Assembly: GCA_021812845.1 (NCBI GenBank)
Contig: JAKAML010000102.1
Location: 1 to 5,796 of the forward strand
Reading direction: 5' to 3'
Length of the DNA stretch: 5,796 nt
DNA from: Pseudomonadota bacterium
GTDB taxonomy: Bacteria > Pseudomonadota > Alphaproteobacteria > Rhizobiales > Hyphomicrobiaceae
Shown: positions 1 through 4,816 of the stretch, in pieces
How the letters are laid out: each line of letters begins with the position of its first letter
Position numbering within the stretch: the stretch's first letter is position 1
Notes under the pieces: model-generated
The model's database searches: none
What the model was told of the DNA's origin: nothing
What the model saw: only the letters and a program-made list of their open reading frames with translations
Made by a program: the position numbers and the translations under genes

Positions 1-818
1 GCTCCGCGCCATCCGGCGCCCACCTGATCGAGGCGCGCATCGCGCCGCTGCGCGCGGCGCTGGCCACCCATCCGGTCTACGCGGCGCTGCACACGGTCGA
101 GGACGTGCGCGTGTTCATGCAGCACCACGTCTTCGCGGTGTGGGATTTCATGTCGCTGCTCAAGGCGCTGCAGCGGGCACTCACTTCGACCGAGGTGCCG
201 TGGCGGCCCGTCGGGTCCGCGACCACGCGGCGCTTCATCAACGCCATCGTGCTCGAGGAGGAGAGCGACGAGGTCGACGGCGAGGCCTTCAGCCATTTCG
301 AGATGTATCGCCGCGCCATGCTGGAAATCGGCGCCGACCCGGGCCCGTGCGACCGCGTGGTCGCGGCGGCACGAACCGTTTCGAGCATCGTCAAGGCGAT
401 GGAGACCCAGGGCGTGCCGCCGAGCGTCAAGGCGTTCGTCGCCGCGACCTTCGGCTTCGTCGCCACCGAGAAGCCGCACGTCGTGGCCGCGGCCTTCACC
501 TACGGCCGCGAGGAGCCGATCCCGGACATGTTCCGCGCCCTCGTCGCCGGGCTCGAGCGCAAGGGCCAGCAGGCGCCGACGCTGAAGCTCTATCTCGACC
601 GCCACATCCACCTCGACGAGCACGAGCACGGCCCGATGGCGGCCGCCATGCTGACCGAGCTGTGCGGCAAGGACACGGTCAAGTGGCAGGAGGCGGCCGA
701 GGCGGCAGCGCTCGCGCTCGAGGCGCGACTCGGGCTCTGGTCCGGCGTCGTCGCGGCGCTTTCGGAGAAGGCCCCCGCCCCGGCACGGCAGCGGCGTCCG
801 GCTCGGCGCAAGGCGTGA
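1..818 (+). CDS. DUF3050 family protein, heme-oxygenase-like fold, 5' end outside window
   Basis: The reading frame is open from base 3, and 271 residues are visible before the TGA at 816-818. A GTG at 105 is an internal valine, because family-like sequence precedes it ('RIAPLRAALATHPVYAAL', about residues 12-29). Conserved DUF3050 blocks follow in order: FMQHHVFAVWDFM (residues 38-50), a region starting VPW, RFINAIVLEEESDE (77-90), SHFEMYRRAM (97-106), PHVVAAAFTYGRE..PDMF (158-177) and RHIHLDEHEHGPMA (200-213). The family is mostly helical and is placed among heme-oxygenase-like proteins; its reaction is not established. The conserved Glu, His and Asp residues could bind a di-metal centre, which is inference. 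The tail after about residue 255 is rich in Ala, Pro and Arg and looks disordered. There is no signal peptide or membrane segment in the visible part, so it is probably cytoplasmic. It converges on the next gene with a 9-bp gap. The family call is confident; the function is unknown. Confidence 0.88.
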   Translation, partial: SAPSGAHLIEARIAPLRAALATHPVYAALHTVEDVRVFMQHHVFAVWDFMSLLKALQRALTSTEVPWRPVGSATTRRFINAIVLEEESDEVDGEAFSHFEMYRRAMLEIGADPGPCDRVVAAARTVSSIVKAMETQGVPPSVKAFVAATFGFVATEKPHVVAAAFTYGREEPIPDMFRALVAGLERKGQQAPTLKLYLDRHIHLDEHEHGPMAAAMLTELCGKDTVKWQEAAEAAALALEARLGLWSGVVAALSEKAPAPARQRRPARRKA

Positions 819-827
819 CCGGCGCGA

Positions 828-1688
828 TCAGAGAGAGAACCGCCAGCCGGTCGCGATGCCGGTGAAGAAGAACCCGCCGAGCCCGACCGTGAACACGAGC
901 CATCCCCACAGCGTGTGCTCGATCCACACCGCCCAGAACGAGCGCGTCGCTGCGTAGCGCCAGGCGAGCCACACGCCGCCGGCGGCGGTCAGCCCCACCG
1001 CCACCCAGTTCTTGAAGATGACGTGGCCGAAGCCGAACAGCAGGCCGCTCGCCAGGATCAGCCCCCACCGCCAGCGCCCGAACAGCGGCCCGTAGCGGTG
1101 GAAGAACAGCGTGCGGTAGATGAACTCCTGCGCCAGCACCGACAGCAACGGGTAGTTGGTCAAGACCTTGCGCCACACGCCCGGCCGCTCGCGGGGCAGC
1201 GACAGGAACTTGTCCGGCAGCTCCTGGGCGACGTAGGCCGCCACGGCGCCGCCCCCGACCAGGAGAAGCGCCAGGATCGAGCCGAGCGTCGCCAGCGTGA
1301 CGGCCCGCGTCAGCTCCTGTCGCAGCGAGAACGTGCGATCCCACAGCAGATAGAGGGTCAGCCCGGCCAGCACCGGAAACAGCGCCGCCCACACCGGCAC
1401 CCTGTAGCCGTGCACCGCGTGCATCATCACGAGCGGCGCGCCGGCGAACAGCAGCAGCATCTCGGCCGTGAGCCACGCCCGCCGCGCCGCCGAGGGATGC
1501 TCGACGTGAGCCGGCCGCGCCAGCGTCCCCGCCGCCGCAAGCGCCGCGCGCGTCTCCCCTCCCCCTGTGCAGGGAGGGGTCGGGGGTGGGCGTGCTGCAC
1601 CTTCGACGTCGCAGCCGAGGCTCCCCCTCACCCCGGGCTTCGCGCCACCCTCCCCGCCGGGGAAAGGGGAGAAAGCGTCACGCTTCAC
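828..1688 (-). CDS. CPBP-family intramembrane protein (CAAX protease/bacteriocin-processing type)
   Basis: This is a multi-pass membrane protein of the CPBP (ABI, type II CAAX prenyl endopeptidase) family. Counting from the GTG at 1686-1688 it has 286 residues. Hydrophobic helices lie near residues 77-93, 98-116, 132-152, 206-224, 228-243 and 260-276. Family motifs are QEFIYR (187-192, a variant of EExxxR with Gln for the first Glu), FGFGH (218-222, the FxxxH motif) and IEHTLWG (256-262, like the EHxLYG of many bacterial members). Members are presumed membrane metal- or glutamate-dependent proteases, but most have no known substrate. The start is uncertain. The GTG lies 4 nt after the oxygenase stop with no well-placed ribosome site, and about the first 45 residues are translated from palindromic repeats. 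The next ATG (1458-1460) would give 210 residues but begins inside the first helix (WLTAEMLLLFAGAPL). It is probably the last gene of a run with the oxygenase. The family is secure; the start and activity are not. Confidence 0.83.
   Translation of the reverse strand: MKRDAFSPFPGGEGGAKPGVRGSLGCDVEGAARPPPTPPCTGGGETRAALAAAGTLARPAHVEHPSAARRAWLTAEMLLLFAGAPLVMMHAVHGYRVPVWAALFPVLAGLTLYLLWDRTFSLRQELTRAVTLATLGSILALLLVGGGAVAAYVAQELPDKFLSLPRERPGVWRKVLTNYPLLSVLAQEFIYRTLFFHRYGPLFGRWRWGLILASGLLFGFGHVIFKNWVAVGLTAAGGVWLAWRYAATRSFWAVWIEHTLWGWLVFTVGLGGFFFTGIATGWRFSL
1553..1600. repeat. GC-rich palindromic intergenic-type repeat, copy A
   Basis: CCCCTCCC at 1556-1563 pairs perfectly with GGGAGGGG at 1572-1579, followed by a G-rich tail (TCGGGGGTGGGCGTGC). 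The 'CCCTCCCC..GGGAGGGGTCGGGGGTGGG' form resembles short palindromic repeats scattered between genes in Rhizobiales and related genomes. That likeness is recalled, not searched. Element borders are approximate. It falls in the N-terminal part of the longest CPBP reading frame. Confidence 0.6.
1620..1671. repeat. GC-rich palindromic intergenic-type repeat, copy B
   Basis: This is a second palindromic element of a different type, about 20 bp from copy A. CTCCCC (1650-1655) can pair with GGGGAG (1666-1671), or CCCC (1652-1655) with GGGG (1659-1662). It is preceded by a CCCCTCACCCCGGGC stretch. It reads like the common rhizobial 'CCCCTCAnCC...CTCCCCnnnGGGGA' repeat. Translated on the minus strand it gives PFPGGEGGAKPGVRG, a peptide typical of spurious translation of such repeats. 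Confidence 0.6.
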
Positions 1689-1692
1689 GACC

Positions 1693-2313
1693 TCACGCGG
1701 CGGTCAGCTTCTTGACGGCGGCAGAGATGGTGTGGCGGATCTTGTGCCAGCCCTTCGAGCCCTCGCTCGTCATCCAGTTCATCTGCAGCGAGCGGCGCTG
1801 GCCCTCGAACGGGTGGTGGCCGTGCCAGGAATTGTCGGCACGCTTGAACACCAGCAGCGTACCGTTGTCGGGCGGCACCTCGGCCGCGTAGTCGTCGACG
1901 TCGTGGCCGTTCCTCAGGATCCGGAGCCGGCCGCCGTCCTGCTTCCAGTCCTGGTTGAGATAGACGAGGACGGTGATGATCTTGTCCTTGCTGTCGGTGT
2001 GGATCTGGCCGTCCTTGGCGCGCGTGTAGCCCCGGAGCGAGTACATCTTCGGCCGGCCGTCGAGATCGACGCCGAACTTCTCCGCGATGATCCTCTCGAA
2101 CTCGGGCCCGTCGAGCTCGTCGATGACCTCCTTGATGGTCATGTTCCGGTCGAGCATCTCGAGCGGGAAGCTGCCGCCCTTCTCGATCGCGGGATACGTC
2201 GCGTTGATCTTCGCGACGCTGTCGGGCGACAGGAAGCCCGGCACCACGGTATAGAGATAGGGTGAGGTCTCGACCTTGGCGGCGCTGAGCTTGTCGAGAT
2301 TGAGATGTGCCAT
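1693..2313 (-). CDS. 2-oxoglutarate/Fe(II)-dependent oxygenase (prolyl-4-hydroxylase-like)
   Basis: This 206-residue soluble protein of the 2OG-Fe(II) oxygenase superfamily would use O2 and 2-oxoglutarate to hydroxylate an unknown substrate. The double-stranded beta-helix signature is complete: the HxD iron ligands H105 and D107 (QIHTDSKDKIITVLVYLN), a GGRLRIL strand (127-133), the GTLLVFKRADNSWHGHHPF strand with the distal ligand, probably H164, and an Arg in GQRRSLQMNW (173/174) that should bind the 2-oxoglutarate carboxylate. The N-terminal part (PYLYTVVPGFLSPDSVAKINATYP, 18-41) is the usual helical lead-in. The frame stays open upstream to 2415, but I chose the ATG at 2311-2313 because AGGGGGA (2317-2323) sits just before it and the upstream extension (MSTQGGNAGRHDGDMTRRR) overlaps the ELM1 gene and looks non-family. 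It lies 56 nt downstream of ELM1 in the same direction, so co-transcription is likely. No signal peptide. The substrate (protein, sugar or small molecule) cannot be told. Confidence 0.87.
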   Translation of the reverse strand: MAHLNLDKLSAAKVETSPYLYTVVPGFLSPDSVAKINATYPAIEKGGSFPLEMLDRNMTIKEVIDELDGPEFERIIAEKFGVDLDGRPKMYSLRGYTRAKDGQIHTDSKDKIITVLVYLNQDWKQDGGRLRILRNGHDVDDYAAEVPPDNGTLLVFKRADNSWHGHHPFEGQRRSLQMNWMTSEGSKGWHKIRHTISAAVKKLTAA

Positions 2314-2316
2314 GGT

Positions 2317-2323
2317 TCCCCCT
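2317..2323 (-). promoter_or_regulatory. Ribosome binding site of the 2OG oxygenase gene
   Basis: On the minus strand AGGGGGA lies 3 nt before the ATG at 2311-2313. The spacing is slightly short, but this is the only clear Shine-Dalgarno match near the possible starts, and it decides the start against the 34-codon extension. Confidence 0.6.
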
Positions 2324-2369
2324 GAGGCAAAGGCAGCCGTCGCAAGGTTCGGGACCGGCCGGCGGCGGG

Positions 2370-3482
2370 TCATGTCCCCATCATGCCGCCCAGCATTGCC
2401 GCCCTGCGTAGACATCGGCCCTCGATTTCTTCCGCGATCCGGCGGCTCGAATCAAGCGGCGCATAGCTCCAGTCGGGCATCACATCCACGCGATCCGGCA
2501 GCTCCCGCGTCGCACCATGGGCCCGGAGCCCGGCGTGGAAGCGGCGAAACTTCTCCGAGCCGCCCGAGGGCGTGAAGACGTACACCGGGCGGCCGGTGGC
2601 ACACGCCTCGCCGGTCATGTTGACGCTGTCGGCGGTCACCACCAGCAGGTCCGCGTGGGCGAGGAAATCGGCGTAGGGATTGGGGCCGGAGCCGGTGTAG
2701 AGGATGCGCGGCCGGTCCGCCGTCGCCCGCTCGACCACCGCCAGCAGCCGGTCGTGGGTCCGCCGCGAGGTGGTGACGAGGAAGCTCGCGCCGAGCCCTC
2801 CGAGCGACCCGAGCGCGCCGGCCAGGCGGTCGTCGTCGGCGTCCTTGAAGCGGTAGACCGCATTCTTGCCGCCGAGGATGACGGCCACGCGCGGCCGCGG
2901 CAGGCGCGCGACCGCCTCCGGCGGCACAGCCCTCAGTGCCGCGAGGCGCGCCTGCGAAAAACTGTGCGGGGAGGTCGGCGTCGTCAGCACGTTGGCTCCG
3001 CGCAGCGGATCGTGCTGCGGCACCCACAGGAAGTCGGCGACGTTGCGCCCGGCACGCGGATCCTCGAGCACGACCGTGAACACCGCCGGTCCCGCCTGCC
3101 GCTTCAGGGCGCGGATGTAGGGGATGCTGGCGCGGCCGACGGCGATGGCGAGCCGCGGCCACGGCGGCGCGAAGGTGCTGCCCGGCTGACCGAAGCGCTC
3201 CGACGGCGCCACCGGCCCCCACGGCGCCGCCCACCGCCACGGACCGCGCGGCGCGACGCGCTTGAATGTCATATCGGCCCCGAGCGCCTCTGCGACCCCC
3301 CGCGCCTGCGTCTCGTGGCCGGCCTTGCCGTCGGTGATGATCCAGCACGCGGCGCCGGCCAGCGGCCGCCCGGCCGCAACCGCGCCCGACACCGCATCCG
3401 CGCCTCCGCCGGACGGCGGCGCGGCGGCGGCCGTTGCGGTGGAGCGTCCGGCGGGACGTTGGCTATCGGGCGAGAGGGTCAT
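2370..3482 (-). CDS. ELM1-family protein (DUF1022, Mito_fiss_Elm1)
   Basis: From the ATG at 3480-3482 the product has 370 residues. It matches the family that includes plant ELM1, a mitochondrial fission factor, and many alphaproteobacterial proteins. Visible blocks are CWIITDGKAGHETQARGVAEALG (46-68), the RPRVAVILGGKNAVYRF strand-loop (196-212), SFLVTTSRRT (233-242), YTGSGPNPYADFLAHADLLVVTADSVNM (262-289) and EACATGRPVYVFTPSGGSEKFRRFH (292-316). The repeated Rossmann-like pattern and late nucleotide-site-like block resemble GT-B glycosyltransferases, so an envelope-sugar role is possible but unproven; the bacterial function is unknown. About 44 residues before the conserved start are rich in Ala, Gly and Pro and probably unstructured. 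Starts at ATG 3522-3524 or TTG 3561-3563 are also open. None has a strong ribosome site; GGAG lies 12 nt before the chosen ATG. It is divergent from the Lrp gene and heads a run with the oxygenase and CPBP genes. Confidence 0.86.
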   Translation of the reverse strand: MTLSPDSQRPAGRSTATAAAAPPSGGGADAVSGAVAAGRPLAGAACWIITDGKAGHETQARGVAEALGADMTFKRVAPRGPWRWAAPWGPVAPSERFGQPGSTFAPPWPRLAIAVGRASIPYIRALKRQAGPAVFTVVLEDPRAGRNVADFLWVPQHDPLRGANVLTTPTSPHSFSQARLAALRAVPPEAVARLPRPRVAVILGGKNAVYRFKDADDDRLAGALGSLGGLGASFLVTTSRRTHDRLLAVVERATADRPRILYTGSGPNPYADFLAHADLLVVTADSVNMTGEACATGRPVYVFTPSGGSEKFRRFHAGLRAHGATRELPDRVDVMPDWSYAPLDSSRRIAEEIEGRCLRRAAMLGGMMGT

Positions 3483-3556
3483 GTGCCGAGAAGGCTCCAC
3501 CGGCCGGGCTCTGTCGAGTGCCATCCGGCCGCATCCGGCGCGGGGTGGTGGACAGA

Positions 3557-3606
3557 CGCGCAATTATTGCAATTCTCGGCGATGGAATCGATATTTTCAT
3601 TGCGCG
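3557..3606. promoter_or_regulatory. Candidate operator: inverted repeat in the divergent Lrp/ELM1 control region
   Basis: CGCGCAAT (3557-3564) and ATTGCGCG (3599-3606) form a perfect 8-bp inverted repeat with centres 42 bp apart, about four helical turns. Inside lie the palindrome ATTGCAAT (3566-3573) and a direct repeat of GCAATT (3560-3565 and 3569-3574). The segment is far richer in A and T than anything else in the window. Lrp/AsnC proteins often bind phased, AT-rich, partly palindromic sites next to their own genes, so autoregulation is a natural reading. The protein-DNA match is inference. Confidence 0.5.
3567..3595 (+). promoter_or_regulatory. Predicted sigma70-type promoter of the Lrp-family gene
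   Basis: A -35 box TTGCAA (3567-3572), a 17-bp spacer and a -10 box GATATT (3590-3595, 4 of 6 to TATAAT) predict transcription from about 3602, giving a leader of about 30 nt before ATG 3633. Both boxes lie between the arms of the inverted repeat. For the ELM1 direction there is a possible minus-strand -10 AATAAT (3563-3568), but no good -35 partner. Confidence 0.45.
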
Positions 3607-3632
3607 AACCGACCACACAGGACCGGCCCGAC

Positions 3633-4115
3633 ATGATGCACCGGCTCGACGCCATCGACTGGCGGATCCTCAAGGAGCTGCAGGCCGACGGCCGGATCAC
3701 CAACGTCGCCCTGGCCCAGCGGATCGGCCTCTCGGCGCCGCCCTGCCTGCGGCGGGTCAGGGCGCTCGAGGAGGCGGGCTTCGTCAACGGCTACACCGTG
3801 CTCGTGGACGAGCGGGCGCTCGGCTTTCCGCTCACCGCCTTCGCCATGGTCGGGCTCCACAACCAGTCCGAGCCGGATCTCAGGGCGTTCGAGAACCGCG
3901 TGCTCGGCTGGCCGCTGGTGCGCGAGGCGCACATGCTGTCCGGCGAGAGCGACTACATGCTGAAGTGCGTGGCGCCCGACATCGCGGCCTTCCAGGACTT
4001 CGTCATCGGCGCGCTGACCGCCGCCCCCAACGTGGCGAGCGTCAAGACCTTCCTCGCCATCCGCCCGGCCAAGCGCGAGCCCGGCGTGCCGATCGGCTAC
4101 GCCGGGCATCGGTGA
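3633..4115 (+). CDS. Lrp/AsnC-family transcriptional regulator
   Basis: This 160-residue DNA-binding regulator has the standard two-domain layout and length. The N-terminal winged helix-turn-helix spans about residues 5-50 (LDAIDWRILKELQADGRITN, then ALAQRIGLSAPPCLRRVRALEEAG as the recognition region). The C-terminal RAM/AsnC ligand-binding and oligomerisation domain spans about 65-145 (FPLTAFAMVGL, WPLVREAHMLSGESDYMLKCVA, FQDFVIGALTAAPNVASVKTFLAIRPAK). Family members sense amino acids or related small molecules and form dimers to octamers that wrap DNA; this ligand is not predictable. The start ATG 3633 (or the adjacent ATG 3636) fits the family N-terminus, with AGGA at 3619-3622 and a predicted promoter upstream. 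The in-frame ATG 3582 would lie inside that promoter, and the longer open frame to 2517 is antisense to ELM1. It diverges from ELM1 and converges on greA. Confidence 0.93.
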   Translation: MMHRLDAIDWRILKELQADGRITNVALAQRIGLSAPPCLRRVRALEEAGFVNGYTVLVDERALGFPLTAFAMVGLHNQSEPDLRAFENRVLGWPLVREAHMLSGESDYMLKCVAPDIAAFQDFVIGALTAAPNVASVKTFLAIRPAKREPGVPIGYAGHR

Positions 4116-4135
4116 CGCCGATCCGCAGGCCCGGC
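4101..4135. terminator. Bipartite hairpin over the Lrp-gene stop codon
   Basis: GCCGGGC (4101-4107) pairs with GCCCGGC (4129-4135). Inside, ATCGG (4108-4112) pairs with CCGAT (4118-4122), leaving the loop TGACG, which contains the TGA stop, and a 6-nt bulge (4123-4128). It is a stable, nearly symmetric structure between convergent genes, but no T-run follows on either strand. It may act as a transcript-end protector or a weak bidirectional terminator. Confidence 0.4.
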
Positions 4136-4183
4136 ACGCATCCGAGGCAGGCTCGTCGGCCGCGCCCGGGCGGACGCCAGGCG

Positions 4184-4663
4184 CTACTTCCACTCGACCT
4201 TGAGGATCTCGTAGCTCTTGGTGCCCTTCGGCGTCGTCACCTCGGCGGTGTCGCCCTTCGATTTGCCGATCAGCGCCCGCGCAATCGGCGACGAGATCGA
4301 GATCTTGCCGTCCTTCACGCTGGCCTCGAGGTCGCCGACGATCTTGTACTTGACCTTCTCGTCCGTGTCCTCGTCGACCAGCGTCACCGTCGCCCCGAAC
4401 TTGATCGAGGCGCCCGAGAGCTTGGTGGTGTCGATGACGTCGGCGCGCGACAGCTTGTCCTCGAGGTCGGCGACCTTGGCCTCGTTGAGGCCCTGCGCCT
4501 CCTTGGCCGAGTGGTACTCGGCGTTCTCGCTGAGATCCCCGTGGGCGCGCGCCTCGGCGATGGCCTGGATGATGCGCGGACGCTCCTCCGACTTCAGCCG
4601 CAGAAGCTCGGCTTCGAGCCTCTTGTAGCCCTCGGTCGTCATCGGAACCCGTTCCATCGACAT
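4184..4663 (-). CDS. greA: Transcription elongation factor GreA
   Basis: GreA enters the secondary channel of RNA polymerase and stimulates cleavage of backtracked RNA so that elongation can resume. The product has 159 residues, against about 158 in E. coli. The N-terminal coiled-coil hairpin spans about residues 10-78, with the tip [18 protein letters not shown] (41-58). Its acidic D43 and E46 match the pair that helps coordinate the catalytic Mg2+ in the polymerase active site. The C-terminal FKBP-like domain (about 84-157) includes [39 protein letters not shown] and YEILKVEW. The ATG at 4661-4663 has AGGGAGA (4672-4678) 8 nt upstream; a second ATG two codons on is less likely by comparison with family N-termini (MSxExxPMT). 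It lies downstream of carB in the same direction, separated by a structured 153-bp spacer, and converges on the Lrp-type gene. Confidence 0.98.
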   Translation of the reverse strand: MSMERVPMTTEGYKRLEAELLRLKSEERPRIIQAIAEARAHGDLSENAEYHSAKEAQGLNEAKVADLEDKLSRADVIDTTKLSGASIKFGATVTLVDEDTDEKVKYKIVGDLEASVKDGKISISSPIARALIGKSKGDTAEVTTPKGTKSYEILKVEWK

Positions 4664-4680
4664 CTCTCACGTCTCCCTCG

Positions 4681-4701
4681 CCCGCGCCCTGCCGGCGCGG
4701 G
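4681..4701 (-). promoter_or_regulatory. Perfect hairpin in the greA leader
   Basis: CCCGCGCC (4681-4688) and GGCGCGGG (4694-4701) form a perfect 8-bp stem with a 5-nt loop. On the minus strand it ends 17 nt before the greA ATG and 2 nt before the AGGGAGA ribosome site. It could be a leader attenuator, a processing stop for carB transcripts, or a structure that limits ribosome access. There is no T-run, so it is not a classical intrinsic terminator. Confidence 0.45.
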
Positions 4702-4740
4702 TCACACTCGGACCGGGTCCGATCGATCTTCGGGCGCACC

Positions 4741-4767
4741 GGGCACGGTCGCTCGGGACCGTTGCCC
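4741..4767. promoter_or_regulatory. Long hairpin in the carB-greA spacer
   Basis: ACGGTC (4745-4750) pairs with GACCGT (4757-4762) across a 6-nt loop. GGGC (4741-4744) extends the stem with GCCC (4764-4767), leaving one bulged base at 4763. That gives ten base pairs. It could help end carB transcripts or form part of the greA leader. No T-run. Confidence 0.35.
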
Positions 4768-4793
4768 CGGCCCGGCCGCTCGACCGCCGCACG

Positions 4794-4811
4794 GCTCGGA
4801 ATCGGCCGAGC
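4794..4811 (-). terminator. Small hairpin just after the carB stop codon
   Basis: GCTCGG (4794-4799) and CCGAGC (4806-4811) make a 6-bp stem with a 6-nt loop, starting 5 nt downstream of the carB TGA (4817-4819). The position suits a transcript-end structure. No T-run follows, so termination, if any, is not of the standard intrinsic kind. Confidence 0.3.
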
Positions 4812-4816
4812 TTAGC

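Noticed and set aside
915..1715. Plus-strand 266-codon open frame opposite the CPBP gene
   Set aside because: Its translation is mostly Arg, Gln, His and Pro, typical of antisense reading, whereas the minus strand encodes membrane helices with CPBP motifs.
2314..2415. 34-codon N-terminal extension of the 2OG oxygenase, overlapping ELM1
   Set aside because: A clear ribosome site precedes ATG 2313, and the extension overlaps the end of ELM1 and does not look like the family's N-terminus.
2517..3632. Long plus-strand open frame joined in frame to the Lrp-type gene (532 codons in all)
   Set aside because: It is antisense to ELM1, whose conserved motifs are clear on the other strand. Its Arg/Gly-rich translation has no recognisable domain, and the Lrp family starts at about 3633.
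4721..4728. Perfect 8-bp palindrome GATCGATC in the carB-greA spacer
   Set aside because: It is a single short palindrome with no partner site; it is expected by chance too often to call a binding site.
3597..4739. Minus-strand 380-codon open frame across the Lrp gene and greA
   Set aside because: It is an out-of-frame shadow of two well-supported genes, typical of high-GC DNA; the translation is Arg/Gly-rich and has no motifs.
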